Assembly (NCBI GenBank): GCA_031282405.1
Contig: JAITDU010000034.1
Coordinates: 1-35,477, forward strand
Length of the DNA stretch: 35,477 nt
Origin: Coriobacteriales bacterium
GTDB taxonomy: Bacteria; Actinomycetota; Coriobacteriia; Coriobacteriales; UBA8131
Direction: 5' to 3'
Shown: positions 1 to 7,909 of the stretch, piece after piece
Position numbering within the stretch: the stretch's first letter is position 1
Layout: every line of letters begins with the position of its first letter
Translations under genes and position numbers: made by a program
Notes under the pieces: model-generated
The model's input: only the letters and a program-made list of their open reading frames with translations
Databases searched by the model: none
Told to the model about the DNA's origin: nothing

Positions 1-2
1 TA

Positions 3-397
3 AACTCCATAGTAGGTATCTCTCAAGCTACCGCCAATGCCTATATCCAAAGAGGGACAAACGCTGCACTATCTATAGGCTCATCTTGGGGATGCAGCCC
101 CGGTGCACTAACCAATCAAGCTGTTGCTACGTTTGCCTCTGATGTTAATACGATCTAAAAAGACAAGAAGGTTGGAGTACTGATCGTGACTATATATTTA
201 ATGGAGTCCAAATTAGGGGAGATGCTCCAGGAAATATTCTTTACGGCTATCTTGGCAAATCGTTCTGGATTTCTGAACCAATCTTGATTGGTGCTCCTGG
301 TTTAGTTCAAGAAAGTGAGCACTGGCCTTTTGATGATCCAGAGGACACCAGTTACATCTTGATGGGCTTTGATTACTATAACCAAACACACCGGTAA
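3..397 (+). pseudogene. C-terminal end of a polymorphic toxin (type 44 domain), frameshifted
   Basis: The window opens inside a coding region that runs to a stop at 156-158 and ends in ATFASDVNTI. The toxin domain continues in another frame from about 149 to a stop at 395-397. That second frame begins YDLKRQEGW, continues GNILYGYLGK and ends with DDPEDTSYILMGFDYY. The order of W/YDLK, an N-x-x-YGY-x-GK motif, a Q before an acidic DDP.D, and a terminal GF.YY is what I know from polymorphic toxin type 44 domains, which are predicted nucleases delivered by secreted effectors. The switch fits the loss of one base near 146-150, just before the toxin domain. Either the toxin is dead or the sequence has an error there. 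The 5' part lies outside the window. Confidence 0.6.
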
Positions 398-415
398 TAA
401 CAAGGAGCGATAAAC

Positions 416-580
416 ATAATATCAAAGTATTGCGATACAAAGACTACAGCAATCCGGCAGCCATCATGGAACCCAACCACAAACAAGCGCACGTGGCCTC
501 TTGTGATTTTCTGGTTTGGCATTTTGCTGGCTTGCCTGATTGTGTTTATAGCTTTTCTCCTAGGGAGTGTGGAGCCATGA
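416..580 (+). CDS. Small single-pass membrane ORF lacking a canonical start (possible immunity-gene remnant)
   Basis: An open frame of 54 codons follows the toxin remnant by 18 bases. Residues about 27-50 form one hydrophobic segment (LVIFWFGILLACLIVFIAFL). A good ribosome binding site, AAGGAG, sits at 402-407, exactly 8 bases before codon 416. That codon is ATA, followed by another ATA, and no in-frame ATG or TTG lies near it. A mutated ATG, an unusual ATA start or chance are all possible. Position right after a polymorphic toxin suggests an immunity or accessory gene, but the protein matches no family I know. Confidence 0.3.
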   Translation: MISKYCDTKTTAIRQPSWNPTTNKRTWPLVIFWFGILLACLIVFIAFLLGSVEP

Positions 581-654
581 GCCTTACGGGCTTACGTCAG
601 CCAGAGCAGACAGCATCCTGTCATTGCGAGGAGCGAAGCGACGTGGCAATCCAG
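571..654 (+). repeat. Dispersed intergenic palindromic repeat, partial copy
   Basis: The sequence GCCATGAGCCTTACGGGCT followed by a tail with CATTGCGAGGAGCGAAGCGA and GTGGCAATCC recurs in degraded form at 17284-17355 and, inverted, at about 22494-22530. The tail is itself partly self-complementary (ATTGC/GCAAT). Similar CATTGCGAGG...GGCAATCC motifs are widespread intergenic repeats in unrelated bacteria. A 101-codon frame across this stretch is not credible as a gene. Confidence 0.65.
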
Positions 655-755
655 TCTGCATTAGCCCCGTCGGGGCGACTGCCTACTTCTCACCCGCGTT
701 CTTTCTATACCGAGACAAGTGACCGTGGGCGATGATTTTACAAAGGCTTGATGTT

Positions 756-790
756 GCTCATACAAAGCTCTTACACGTCGCTCGTATGAT
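756..790 (+). promoter_or_regulatory. Candidate Pho box and -10 element upstream of pstS
   Basis: Three direct repeats GCTCATACA (756-764), GCTCTTACA (767-775) and GCTCGTATG (780-788) are spaced 11 and 13 bases apart. A -10-like TATGAT lies at 785-790 without a good -35. PhoB/PhoP-type regulators bind direct repeats with an 11-bp period in place of a strong -35, so phosphate-starvation control of the pst genes is the natural reading. The actual binding sequence for this lineage is not known to me. Confidence 0.4.
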
Positions 791-913
791 GTGTACAGAC
801 TTTACCACCAGTCGCACGCTGTTACTAAGAGCGTAGCGTGTGCGGGCGGTCGTATACCGCGGGTAAGGCAAACGTCAAGCAGACCATAAGATCAGTACGA
901 GGAGAGGAACAGC

Positions 914-1864
914 ATGAGCACGAGAAGAAATATCAGAATTACCGCGATAGTGGCTACATCAGTAATGGCTGGGCTCCTGCTTTTTGTAGTCGTGGGGCTC
1001 GCAGCCTGCACAAGCCCCACATCATCAAGCGCCAGCGGCTCCAGCTCGTCTGTATCGGGCAGCACTCAGGCCAGCGCTCCCACCGGCAGTATCAATGTCG
1101 TCTCACGCGAGGACGGCTCAGGAACCCGAGGAGCCTTTGTAGAGTTATTTGAAGTACAGACCGAGGACTCCAGTGGCAAGAAGGTCGATGCCACCACCAC
1201 GTCTGCGGTTGTCACCAACTCGACGTCAGTTATGCTTACGACTGTTGCCGGCGACCCCAACGCCATCGGCTATATCTCCCTCGGTTCGCTTAATAGCAGC
1301 GTCAAAGCCTTAGACATCGATGGGGCACAGGCTACCACGGCCAACGTCAAGTCGGGCAGCTATAAGATCTCGCGCCCGTTCAATATCGCCACCAAAGGTA
1401 CTCCGAACTCTCAGGCTCAGGACTTTATCAACTTCATTTTAAGTGCTGAGGGCCAGGCCGTCGTTACCGATAACCACTACATCGCCATCGCCGAGAATGC
1501 GCCAGCTTATAAGGGCACAGGCGTAAGCGGCAAGATTGTTGTCGCCGGTTCTTCGTCGGTAACTCCGGTCATGGAAAAGCTCAAAGAAGCTTATGCTGCG
1601 CTCAACCCCAATCTGGAGATCGAAATTCAACAAAGCGACTCATCTACGGGTATGTCCTCGGCAATCGATGGTATCTGCGACATCGGCATGGCCTCGCGCG
1701 ACCTTAAGGATTCCGAGACGGGCGCAGGCGGCCTTGTCAGTCAGACTATCGCTATAGATGGCATCGCCGTCATCATCAACAATGGCAACGGCCTCAGTGA
1801 CCTTAACAAAGAGCAAGTACGCGACATTTTCCTCGGCACCGTCTCCAAATGGGAGGCGCTGTAG
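914..1864 (+). CDS. pstS: Phosphate ABC transporter, phosphate-binding lipoprotein PstS (circularly permuted)
   Basis: This is the extracytoplasmic receptor that hands phosphate to PstCA. The start is ATG after GAGGAG. The protein has a lipoprotein signal with the lipobox Cys in GLAACTS, then a Ser-rich linker. The order of its halves is swapped compared with classical PstS. The part that is usually C-terminal comes first (VVSREDGSGTRGAF, then DPNAIGYISLGSL, SRPFNIATKG, INFILSAEGQ). The usual N-terminal half follows (VVAGSSSVTPVMEKL, SDSSTGMSSAIDG, DIGMASRDLKD, DGIAVIINN) and ends at VRDIFLGTVSKWEAL. All phosphate-binding motifs are present, so the protein should work. I recall such permuted PstS proteins in other Gram-positives. 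Its stop overlaps the start of pstC. Confidence 0.93.
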   Translation: MSTRRNIRITAIVATSVMAGLLLFVVVGLAACTSPTSSSASGSSSSVSGSTQASAPTGSINVVSREDGSGTRGAFVELFEVQTEDSSGKKVDATTTSAVVTNSTSVMLTTVAGDPNAIGYISLGSLNSSVKALDIDGAQATTANVKSGSYKISRPFNIATKGTPNSQAQDFINFILSAEGQAVVTDNHYIAIAENAPAYKGTGVSGKIVVAGSSSVTPVMEKLKEAYAALNPNLEIEIQQSDSSTGMSSAIDGICDIGMASRDLKDSETGAGGLVSQTIAIDGIAVIINNGNGLSDLNKEQVRDIFLGTVSKWEAL

Positions 1865-2898
1865 TGCTGGGTAAGCTGATTCTGTCGTTTCTTCCTCGGG
1901 CTTCTACGCCGTCAGGGGAGCCGTCGTCCTCGGAAAATTCTCCACTCCCAGCGGCGACGGCCCCCTCAGAGGCTTCTCCTTCTCCCGGAGCATCTCTGCC
2001 ACCCGGAGCACCCCAAAAGCCTAAGGTCTCAGGAGCGCTCAAGGAAAAACTGGCCCACATAGTCTTTTTCATTGCCGCGTCTATTTGTATAGTCGCGGTG
2101 GTGCTTATCTGTTTCTTTTTGTTTGCCAACGGTGTGCCGGCTATAGTCCAGATTGGTCTGCCGGAGTTTTTGACCGGCGACGTCTGGCGTCCATCCAGTG
2201 GTGAGTATGGCATTTTTCCGATGATCCTGGGAAGCCTGTATGTTACGGCCGGCGCCATCGTTCTCGGCGTGCCCATAGGTATCCTCTGTGCTATCTATCT
2301 GTCAACCTTTGCCTCACGACGCAGTGTGCGGCTGGTACAACCAGGTATTGAGCTTCTAGCCGGCATCCCTTCGGTCGTCTATGGTTTTTTTGGTCTGGTA
2401 GTGCTTGTGCCGCTGATTCGCGTGTTTTTTGATTCGTTTTTTGGCATGCATATTCAGGGCATGAGCATCCTCACGGCTGCTATCATACTCGCTATTATGA
2501 TACTTCCTACGATTATCACGATCTCCAAGGCGGCCATCGACGCTGTGCCGGAATCCTATTACGAGGGGGCGCTGGCCTTAGGTGCCGAACACGAACGCTG
2601 TGTATTTCGTGTGATGGTGCCAGCGGCGCTCTCGGGCATTATGGCAGCGATCATTTTGGGCGTAGGCCGGGCTATCGGCGAGACGATGGCCGTGGTCATG
2701 GTGGTTGGCAATCAGACGCACATCCCAGACAGCCTGTTGGACGGCGCGCGCACACTCACGGGTAACATAGTGTTGGAAATGGGTTATGCCGCTGATCTCC
2801 ACCGCGAGGCGCTTATCGCTACGGCTGTGGTACTGTTCGTGTTCATCTTGCTCATCAATTTGCTGTTCAACGTGGTCAAACGAGGAGCAAAGATATGA
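1864..2898 (+). CDS. pstC: Phosphate ABC transporter permease PstC
   Basis: One of the two membrane subunits of the high-affinity phosphate importer. The GTG at 1864 overlaps the pstS stop (TAGTG) and has GGGAGG at 1850-1855 as its ribosome binding site, so I prefer it to the in-frame ATG at 1849. About 50 Ser/Pro/Ala-rich residues precede the first membrane segment (LAHIVFFIAASICIVAVVLI). This is an unusual cytoplasmic extension for PstC. Six membrane segments follow, with the permease EAA-type loop at ALALGAEHERCVFRVMVPAA and a typical GRAIGETMAVVMV segment. It ends in an ATGA overlap with pstA. Confidence 0.95.
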   Translation: MLGKLILSFLPRASTPSGEPSSSENSPLPAATAPSEASPSPGASLPPGAPQKPKVSGALKEKLAHIVFFIAASICIVAVVLICFFLFANGVPAIVQIGLPEFLTGDVWRPSSGEYGIFPMILGSLYVTAGAIVLGVPIGILCAIYLSTFASRRSVRLVQPGIELLAGIPSVVYGFFGLVVLVPLIRVFFDSFFGMHIQGMSILTAAIILAIMILPTIITISKAAIDAVPESYYEGALALGAEHERCVFRVMVPAALSGIMAAIILGVGRAIGETMAVVMVVGNQTHIPDSLLDGARTLTGNIVLEMGYAADLHREALIATAVVLFVFILLINLLFNVVKRGAKI

Positions 2899-3767
2899 GC
2901 CAGGCCATCAGCCCAACCATAAACAGTCGTCTAACACGCCGGACGCGCTCTCGTTCCATCGGCGCTTGGATTTTGCGTTTGCTTGTCTACCTGGGAGCAT
3001 TGCTCTCAGTGGGTGTCCTGCTCTTCATTGTGGTCTACATCCTGATCATGGGAATACCGCATCTGAGTCCCGCGTTGTTCGATCCGGTTTATAACTCCAC
3101 CAATGTCTCTTTGATGCCGGCACTCGCAAACACCCTGCTTATCACTTTAGTGGCACTGGTGATCGCCGTGCCCCTGGGGCTGGGCGCTGCCATTTACCTT
3201 ACGGAATATGCCGGCCGCAAAAATCGGATCGTTGGTGCCGTGCGCGTAACCGCCGAGACCCTTTCGGGCATCCCTTCGATAGTCTATGGGTTGTTCGGCC
3301 TGCTGTTCTTCGTTACCTATCTTAACTGGCGTATGTCGCTTATATCGGGCGCGCTGACACTGGCCATCATGATCCTTCCGCTGATCATGCGTACCTCTGA
3401 AGAGGCGCTTAAAGCCGTACCCGACCTTTATCGAGAGGGCAGTTTTGGTCTGGGGGCGGGACGTCTGCGCACGGTGTTGCGCGTGCTTCTCCCCTCGGCA
3501 ACACCCGGTATCCTGGCGGGTATTCTGCTGGGTATAGGGCGTATCGTAGGAGAAAGCGCTGCGCTTATCTACACAGCAGGCACCGTAGCCGAGATACCCT
3601 CGGGACTCTTCGACTCGACGCGTACTTTATCGGTACATATGTATGTACTAGCTAGCGAAGGTTTGCATGTGGAGCAGACCTATGCTACGGCCGTGGTACT
3701 GCTACTGCTGGTTTTGATTATCAATACGCTGGCGGCAACGCTGGTTCGACGTTTTGCGAAGGGATAA
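2895..3767 (+). CDS. pstA: Phosphate ABC transporter permease PstA
   Basis: The second membrane subunit of the phosphate importer, 290 residues, the usual size. The first membrane segment is near residues 23-50, followed by the family motifs [31 protein letters not shown] and an EAA-type loop ([20 protein letters not shown]), then [15 protein letters not shown]. It begins in a 4-base overlap (ATGA) with pstC, which implies translational coupling, and is followed by pstB after 5 bases. Confidence 0.96.
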   Translation: MSQAISPTINSRLTRRTRSRSIGAWILRLLVYLGALLSVGVLLFIVVYILIMGIPHLSPALFDPVYNSTNVSLMPALANTLLITLVALVIAVPLGLGAAIYLTEYAGRKNRIVGAVRVTAETLSGIPSIVYGLFGLLFFVTYLNWRMSLISGALTLAIMILPLIMRTSEEALKAVPDLYREGSFGLGAGRLRTVLRVLLPSATPGILAGILLGIGRIVGESAALIYTAGTVAEIPSGLFDSTRTLSVHMYVLASEGLHVEQTYATAVVLLLLVLIINTLAATLVRRFAKG

Positions 3768-3772
3768 GAGCT

Positions 3773-4687
3773 GTGCACTCACCCAACACCCGACCTATCT
3801 CGGTCACAGTCGATTTGACCCATAAGACAGCCTACAGACCGTTCATAGCAGATGCAGACGTTGCCATTCAGTCGGCTGATATAACGCCGGCACAAGAGGC
3901 CGAGACGATTTTGGCCAATCTGCCGCTGGAGCCAACAGTCGAGCGTATTGCCATCAAGCATCTCGACCTGTTTTATGGTAGCTTCCAGGCGCTGAAGGAC
4001 ATTAACCTCAGTATCGCTTCAAACCAGATAACTGCCTTCATCGGCCCGTCGGGCTGCGGTAAATCTACGCTGATCAAGTCGCTCAATCGCATGAACGATC
4101 TTATCGATGGCTGTCGTCATACGGGAGCCATCCTGCTTGATGGCATCGACATTGACACCGGGATCAACGTCAACCTGCTGCGCAAGCGTGTGGGTATGGT
4201 ATTCCAAAAGCCCAATCCGTTCCCGATGAATGTGTATGACAACGTCGCCTTTGGGCCACGTACGCATGGCATCAAAGGCAAGGCTCAACTTGACGAGGCT
4301 GTAGAAAAGGCCCTGGTGGATGCTGCCCTTTTCGATGAGCTCAAAGATCGCCTCAAGGAAAATGCCCTGGGGCTTTCAGGCGGGCAGCAGCAGCGCCTGT
4401 GTATCGCTCGTGCTCTGGCGGTACAACCCGAGGTACTCCTCATGGACGAACCAACCTCGGCGCTTGATCCCATCTCGACCGCCCGTATCGAGGAGCTTGT
4501 CGTCCAACTCAAGGAGCATTTGACGATTGTTATCGTCACCCATAATATGCAGCAGGCAGCGCGCATCTCCGACAAGACTGCGTTTTTCCTGCTCGGCGAG
4601 CTTATCGAGGCAGCCCCTACGCAAGATATCTTCATGATGCCGCAAGACGAGCGTACCGCAGACTATGTTGCAGGCCGTTTTGGCTAA
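3773..4687 (+). CDS. pstB: Phosphate ABC transporter ATP-binding protein PstB
   Basis: The ATPase that drives phosphate import. The motifs are Walker [11 protein letters not shown]-loop [13 protein letters not shown], signature LSGGQQQR, Walker [13 protein letters not shown] and switch His in IVTHNM. The family-typical [11 protein letters not shown] is also present. The GTG start at 3773 gives about 55 residues before the ATPase core (from [11 protein letters not shown]), longer than usual. A later start is possible, although no better ribosome binding site stands out. It ends the pst genes. The phosphate-signalling gene phoU, often next in order, is absent here. Confidence 0.95.
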   Translation: MHSPNTRPISVTVDLTHKTAYRPFIADADVAIQSADITPAQEAETILANLPLEPTVERIAIKHLDLFYGSFQALKDINLSIASNQITAFIGPSGCGKSTLIKSLNRMNDLIDGCRHTGAILLDGIDIDTGINVNLLRKRVGMVFQKPNPFPMNVYDNVAFGPRTHGIKGKAQLDEAVEKALVDAALFDELKDRLKENALGLSGGQQQRLCIARALAVQPEVLLMDEPTSALDPISTARIEELVVQLKEHLTIVIVTHNMQQAARISDKTAFFLLGELIEAAPTQDIFMMPQDERTADYVAGRFG

Positions 4688-5053
4688 GGATGAGGCGGGC
4701 CTGAACAGCGGGGGAGGAGAGAGACAGAGAGGTTAAGGTCAGCTCACTGAATACTAATATACTAGTAATCAGGAGGCTGGCCTGTGAACGCGGGGGGGCT
4801 GCTGCTGCTGCTGCTGTTCTCCCCAGCCACAGCCAGGATGAGGATAGAAGAAGAAGGAATAGGCTTTGATAGTGCCCGGTACGGCGCTACTGCCTGGTAC
4901 GGACGATTGTGAGAATACTTGTATACTGTAACATGTTATTTCGTTGAAGAGCTGGGCGAAGTTGACGAGCCTGATAAGATCGGCATCGGTACGCTCAGCG
5001 AGGCTGCTAAGGCGGTAAAAACAGCGAGAGGCTGAACCTGGCGATGACTTACG
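4688..5053 (+). other. pstB-phoB intergenic region without phoU
   Basis: These 366 bases contain a GTG small ORF (4784-4912, separate entry), a run of CTG triplets at about 4799-4816, and two near-identical 10-mers, CCCGGTACGG (4875-4884) and CCTGGTACGG (4893-4902). A -10-like TATACT lies at 4922-4927. Between about 4942 and 5034 one frame reads FVEELGEVDEPDKIGIGTLS and then EAAKAVKTARG before a stop. It looks coding in composition but has no start, and I cannot assign it to any family. A promoter for phoBR in this stretch is likely but not proven. Confidence 0.4.
4784..4912 (+). CDS. Putative small ORF with Leu run, 42 residues
   Basis: The GTG start has a strong ribosome binding site, AGGAGG, at 4771-4776, 7 bases upstream. 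The product begins MNAGGLLLLLLFSPATARM and ends in YGATAWYGRL. The leucines come from a CTG repeat. It could be a short hydrophobic peptide, a leader peptide in front of phoBR, or chance. Its stop overlaps another GTG (GTGA), which opens only 12 codons. I do not recognise it. Confidence 0.3.
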   Translation: MNAGGLLLLLLFSPATARMRIEEEGIGFDSARYGATAWYGRL

Positions 5054-5905
5054 ATGATTTATTACGTAGAAGATGACGTCAACATCCGCGGATTGGCTCT
5101 CTACGCATTGGAGCAATCCGGGCTGCCCGCCCGGGGTTTTTCCAGCGCTGGGGAGTTTTATGCCGCCTGCCGTCAGCAGGTGCCCAGTCTTATCCTGTTA
5201 GACATCATGCTCCCGGAGGAAGACGGCATCAGCATCCTCAAACGGCTGCGCAGCCAACCAGAAACGCGCGACATCCCGATTATGATGATTACGGCCAAGG
5301 GTTCGGAGTTCGATGTCGTTACGGGCCTGGACAGCGGTGCTGATGACTACCTTACCAAACCTTTTGGCATGATGGAGCTGGTATCGCGCGCCAATGCCCT
5401 TTTACGGCGTAGCCAGCGTCGCGACGACCAACAAAGGGAGAAGGACAGTCCAGCCATCGAGCTTGCCAACGTGCGCATATCACCCAAACATCGTAGCGTC
5501 AAGGTGTCTGGCAAGGAAATCTCCTTAACACGCAAGGAATTCGATTTGCTGTACCTGCTCATGCAAAACAAAGAACTGGTGTTCACGCGCGAGCATCTGC
5601 TTACCTCTATCTGGGGTTGGGATTTTGGTGGCAATACGCGGACGGTGGATGTCCACATACAGACGCTGCGCAAAAAACTGCGCGAGGCCAGCGCGTTAAT
5701 CGAGACGGTCCATGGTGTAGGCTATCGGGTACGGGACCAGCTAGTAGAAAAGGCCGACCCATCCCACGAACCACCTGAATTCCGCGAACAGGCCGACCCA
5801 TCCCACGAACCGGCCGCTCACGAATCGTCGGAATCGCTCCACGTGCCGCCGATAAACCCATCCCACAGACAGTCGAACAACCCACCTCGCGAGCAGCCCC
5901 TATGA
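5054..5905 (+). CDS. phoB: PhoB/PhoP-type response regulator (OmpR family) with extra C-terminal tail
   Basis: A DNA-binding regulator, by context of the phosphate regulon. The receiver domain is at residues 1-115, with acidic pocket E6/D7/D8, phospho-acceptor D50 in LILLDIMLP, T80 and K102. The winged-helix domain covers about 130-228 and contains LTRKEFDLLYLL, GGNTRTVDVHIQTLRKKL and VHGVGYRV. Family members normally end there. This one adds about 53 Pro/His/Ser/Glu-rich residues with a repeated ADPSHEP. It overlaps phoR by 4 bases (ATGA). PhoB is inferred from neighbours; the fold also fits other OmpR-type regulators. Confidence 0.88.
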   Translation: MIYYVEDDVNIRGLALYALEQSGLPARGFSSAGEFYAACRQQVPSLILLDIMLPEEDGISILKRLRSQPETRDIPIMMITAKGSEFDVVTGLDSGADDYLTKPFGMMELVSRANALLRRSQRRDDQQREKDSPAIELANVRISPKHRSVKVSGKEISLTRKEFDLLYLLMQNKELVFTREHLLTSIWGWDFGGNTRTVDVHIQTLRKKLREASALIETVHGVGYRVRDQLVEKADPSHEPPEFREQADPSHEPAAHESSESLHVPPINPSHRQSNNPPREQPL

Positions 5906-7554
5906 GGTCGTTGGCCGGCAGGATATTTCGTACTATCTTTATCGTGGCGCTGGCTACCCTTCTGGTAAGCATTATATTCTTGAGTATGGTTATCTATCTT
6001 TCGTTTGGCAGTCAGCTGCAAGATGAGTTAGGTCGCGAGTTGCGCCTTATCGGCAACGTCCTTACGCAGACAAATGATCGCAAGGGCACAGTTGAAGCTC
6101 TTGGTACAACGCTGAGTCCAGACGATCTGCGCATTACATGGATTGCGGCTGACGGAGAGGTGCGCTACGACAACAGGGTAACGGATGTGTCGACCATGGG
6201 CAACCATTTGGACAGGGCCGAGGTCACCCGTGCTCTGAGCGCGGGCGAGGGCCAATCCAGTCGCTATTCCGACACACTTGACGAGGTCACCTACTACCAT
6301 GCGTTGCTTCTGGACGATGGTTCGGTACTCAGGCTCTCTCGCGCAGAAAGCAGCGTCTTTGCTCACCTTGCCGGCCTGCTCCTGCCTGTAGCGTTGATTA
6401 TTTGTGGCTTGGCACTGGCCGCTGCCGGTATCGCCATCCTCACGGCCCGATCGGTCGTGCGTCCCATCAACCAGCTTGACCTTGATGATCCGCTGTCTAC
6501 AAACGTGGGTAAAAACACGGCTGTGAGCACCACAACCGGCGCAATCGGCACAACCAGCGCAACCAGCACAACCGATACAACCGACATAACCAGCGATACA
6601 ACCACCACAGCTGGTATCGCAACCGGCCGCACAGACAATCTGAAGGACCGCAGCACGCGGCGCACGAGGGTCTACCGCGAGATGAACCCGTTGTTAGAGC
6701 GCATGGAGGCCCAACGCAGACGTATCGAAAGCCAGATCGAAGAGGCCGCAAACAGCCGCCGAGAGTTCACCACCAATGTCTCTCACGAACTCAAGACCCC
6801 GCTTACGGTTATCTCCGGTTACGCCGAACTTATGAAGACCGGCCTTGCCAAACCCGAAGATATGAACCATTTCTCCGAACTCATCTATGACGAGGCCGAG
6901 CACATGCGCCAACTGGTAGAAAACATCCTCGTGCTTTCGCAGTTGGAAGAAAACGACCTTGCCACGACTGCCTCGACTGCCCCGGTTGCTCCCGATGCTC
7001 AGGTGGACGTTGACCTTTGTAAGCTTGCCGCTAAAGTCGTCCGACGTCTGGAGCCTTTTGCCGAGCAGAACCAGGTGCGACTGATTCAACAATTTGAGCA
7101 GCCGGAGATTATGGTCTGTGGTTCGCTCAACGTACTCAACGCTATCGTCTATAACCTTTGCGAGAATGCTATTCGTTACAATCGGGCAGGAGGCACGGTC
7201 ACGGTAAGCGTTTTTTATGTGGGAGAGAAGGACACAGACGGCTCAGATGCCTTGCAGCAGGAGCAGGACACAAAGCAGGACACGAAGCAGGACACGACAG
7301 GTGCTGACAGGCACGAACGGGTCTGCCTGTGTGTGGAGGACACCGGCATTGGCATTGAACAGTCTAATCAGGAACGGGTATTTGAGCGCTTTTATCGGGT
7401 GGATCACACCCGCTCGCGCGAGACAGGGGGCACCGGCCTGGGTCTGGCAATCGTAAAACATGGTGTGCAATACCATAATGCCAGCATTGAGCTTGACAGC
7501 ACGCCTCAAAAAGGCACTCGTGTTACGGTCATCTTTGGGGATTCAGTCCGGTAG
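5902..7554 (+). CDS. phoR: PhoR-type membrane sensor histidine kinase with low-complexity inserts
   Basis: The partner kinase of the preceding regulator. There is a membrane segment at residues 10-33, an extracytoplasmic region of about 120 residues and a second membrane segment at 156-182, then the start of a HAMP helix (SVVRPINQL). The phospho-accepting H295 lies in TTNVSHELKTPL. The ATPase carries an N box (NLCENAIRYN), G1 (VEDTGIGIEQ), F (ERFYRVD) and G2 (GGTGLGLAIVKH). Two inserts are odd: about 40 Thr/Ser-rich residues at 200-240 inside the HAMP-to-dimer linker, and a DTKQDTKQDT repeat between the N and G1 boxes. Translation is coupled to phoB by ATGA. Confidence 0.9.
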   Translation: MRSLAGRIFRTIFIVALATLLVSIIFLSMVIYLSFGSQLQDELGRELRLIGNVLTQTNDRKGTVEALGTTLSPDDLRITWIAADGEVRYDNRVTDVSTMGNHLDRAEVTRALSAGEGQSSRYSDTLDEVTYYHALLLDDGSVLRLSRAESSVFAHLAGLLLPVALIICGLALAAAGIAILTARSVVRPINQLDLDDPLSTNVGKNTAVSTTTGAIGTTSATSTTDTTDITSDTTTTAGIATGRTDNLKDRSTRRTRVYREMNPLLERMEAQRRRIESQIEEAANSRREFTTNVSHELKTPLTVISGYAELMKTGLAKPEDMNHFSELIYDEAEHMRQLVENILVLSQLEENDLATTASTAPVAPDAQVDVDLCKLAAKVVRRLEPFAEQNQVRLIQQFEQPEIMVCGSLNVLNAIVYNLCENAIRYNRAGGTVTVSVFYVGEKDTDGSDALQQEQDTKQDTKQDTTGADRHERVCLCVEDTGIGIEQSNQERVFERFYRVDHTRSRETGGTGLGLAIVKHGVQYHNASIELDSTPQKGTRVTVIFGDSVR

Positions 7555-7565
7555 GATTTTGTGCG

Positions 7566-7665
7566 GATCGCACTTTGTAGGACTTTATAGGGGGTTACAC
7601 CTGGAGGTTATGGCACCGCGCATGGTCGAGATCGCACTTTGTAGGACTTTATAGGGGGTTACACC
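7566..7665 (+). repeat. Pair of 36-bp direct repeats with a 28-bp spacer
   Basis: Identical 36-base units occupy 7566-7601 and 7630-7665. Each starts GATCGCACTTTGTAGGACTT and ends GGGGTTACACC. They lie just after phoR in the 412-base gap before the radical SAM gene. A shorter repeat TGCGCTTTTAGGC recurs at about 7695 and 7805. No gene is visible in 7555-7840. Confidence 0.8.
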
Positions 7666-7840
7666 CGGTATACGCTATGTGCCTGCGCTTTGGGTGCGCT
7701 TTTAGGCACGTGAGGCAAGCCAGAACCTGCCCTGATTCTCTCTGTGCTTTGTGGCCGCATTAACTATACCTGGAAGCCGACATTGACCTACCTCCGGTTC
7801 TTCCTGCGCTTTTAGGCCTCATACGCACGCCGTTAAGTAG

Positions 7841-7869
7841 TTGACATTATCTATTAGGTGCATTACGCT
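7841..7869 (+). promoter_or_regulatory. Promoter of the radical SAM / ABC importer operon
   Basis: A perfect -35 TTGACA at 7841-7846 is followed after 17 bases by a weaker -10 TACGCT at 7864-7869. It is about 100 bases upstream of the first gene and directly precedes the leader hairpin. Confidence 0.5.
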
Positions 7870-7878
7870 ACTAGTTGT

Positions 7879-7909
7879 GGATTCTGGCTGAGAAGCCCCT
7901 GAAGAATCC
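7879..7909 (+). promoter_or_regulatory. Structured 5' leader (nested hairpin) of the radical SAM operon
   Basis: GGATTC (7879-7884) pairs with GAATCC (7904-7909). Inside, GGCT (7886-7889) pairs with AGCC (7894-7897) around a GAGA tetraloop of the GNRA type. The rest of the leader to 7955 includes CTGTCGAGCAG, another small stem. It resembles a riboswitch or RNA element but matches none I recognise with confidence. Confidence 0.4.

Noticed and set aside
430-735. 101-codon plus-strand ORF
   Set aside because: Crosses the dispersed repeat and overlaps the membrane ORF in another frame; no ribosome binding site.
914-1864. PstS order caused by misassembly
   Set aside because: Signal peptide, both halves and the TAGTG overlap with pstC are continuous in one frame, and no duplicated segment flanks the gene.
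1803-2276. 157-codon minus-strand ORF over the pstS-pstC junction
   Set aside because: Lies antisense to conserved pst genes and has no protein features.
4942-5034. phoU remnant
   Set aside because: The readable peptide (LGEVDEPDKIGIGTLSEAAK) does not match PhoU motifs, and it has no start.
7566-7665. CRISPR array
   Set aside because: Only two repeats and one spacer, no third unit on either side, no cas gene in the window.
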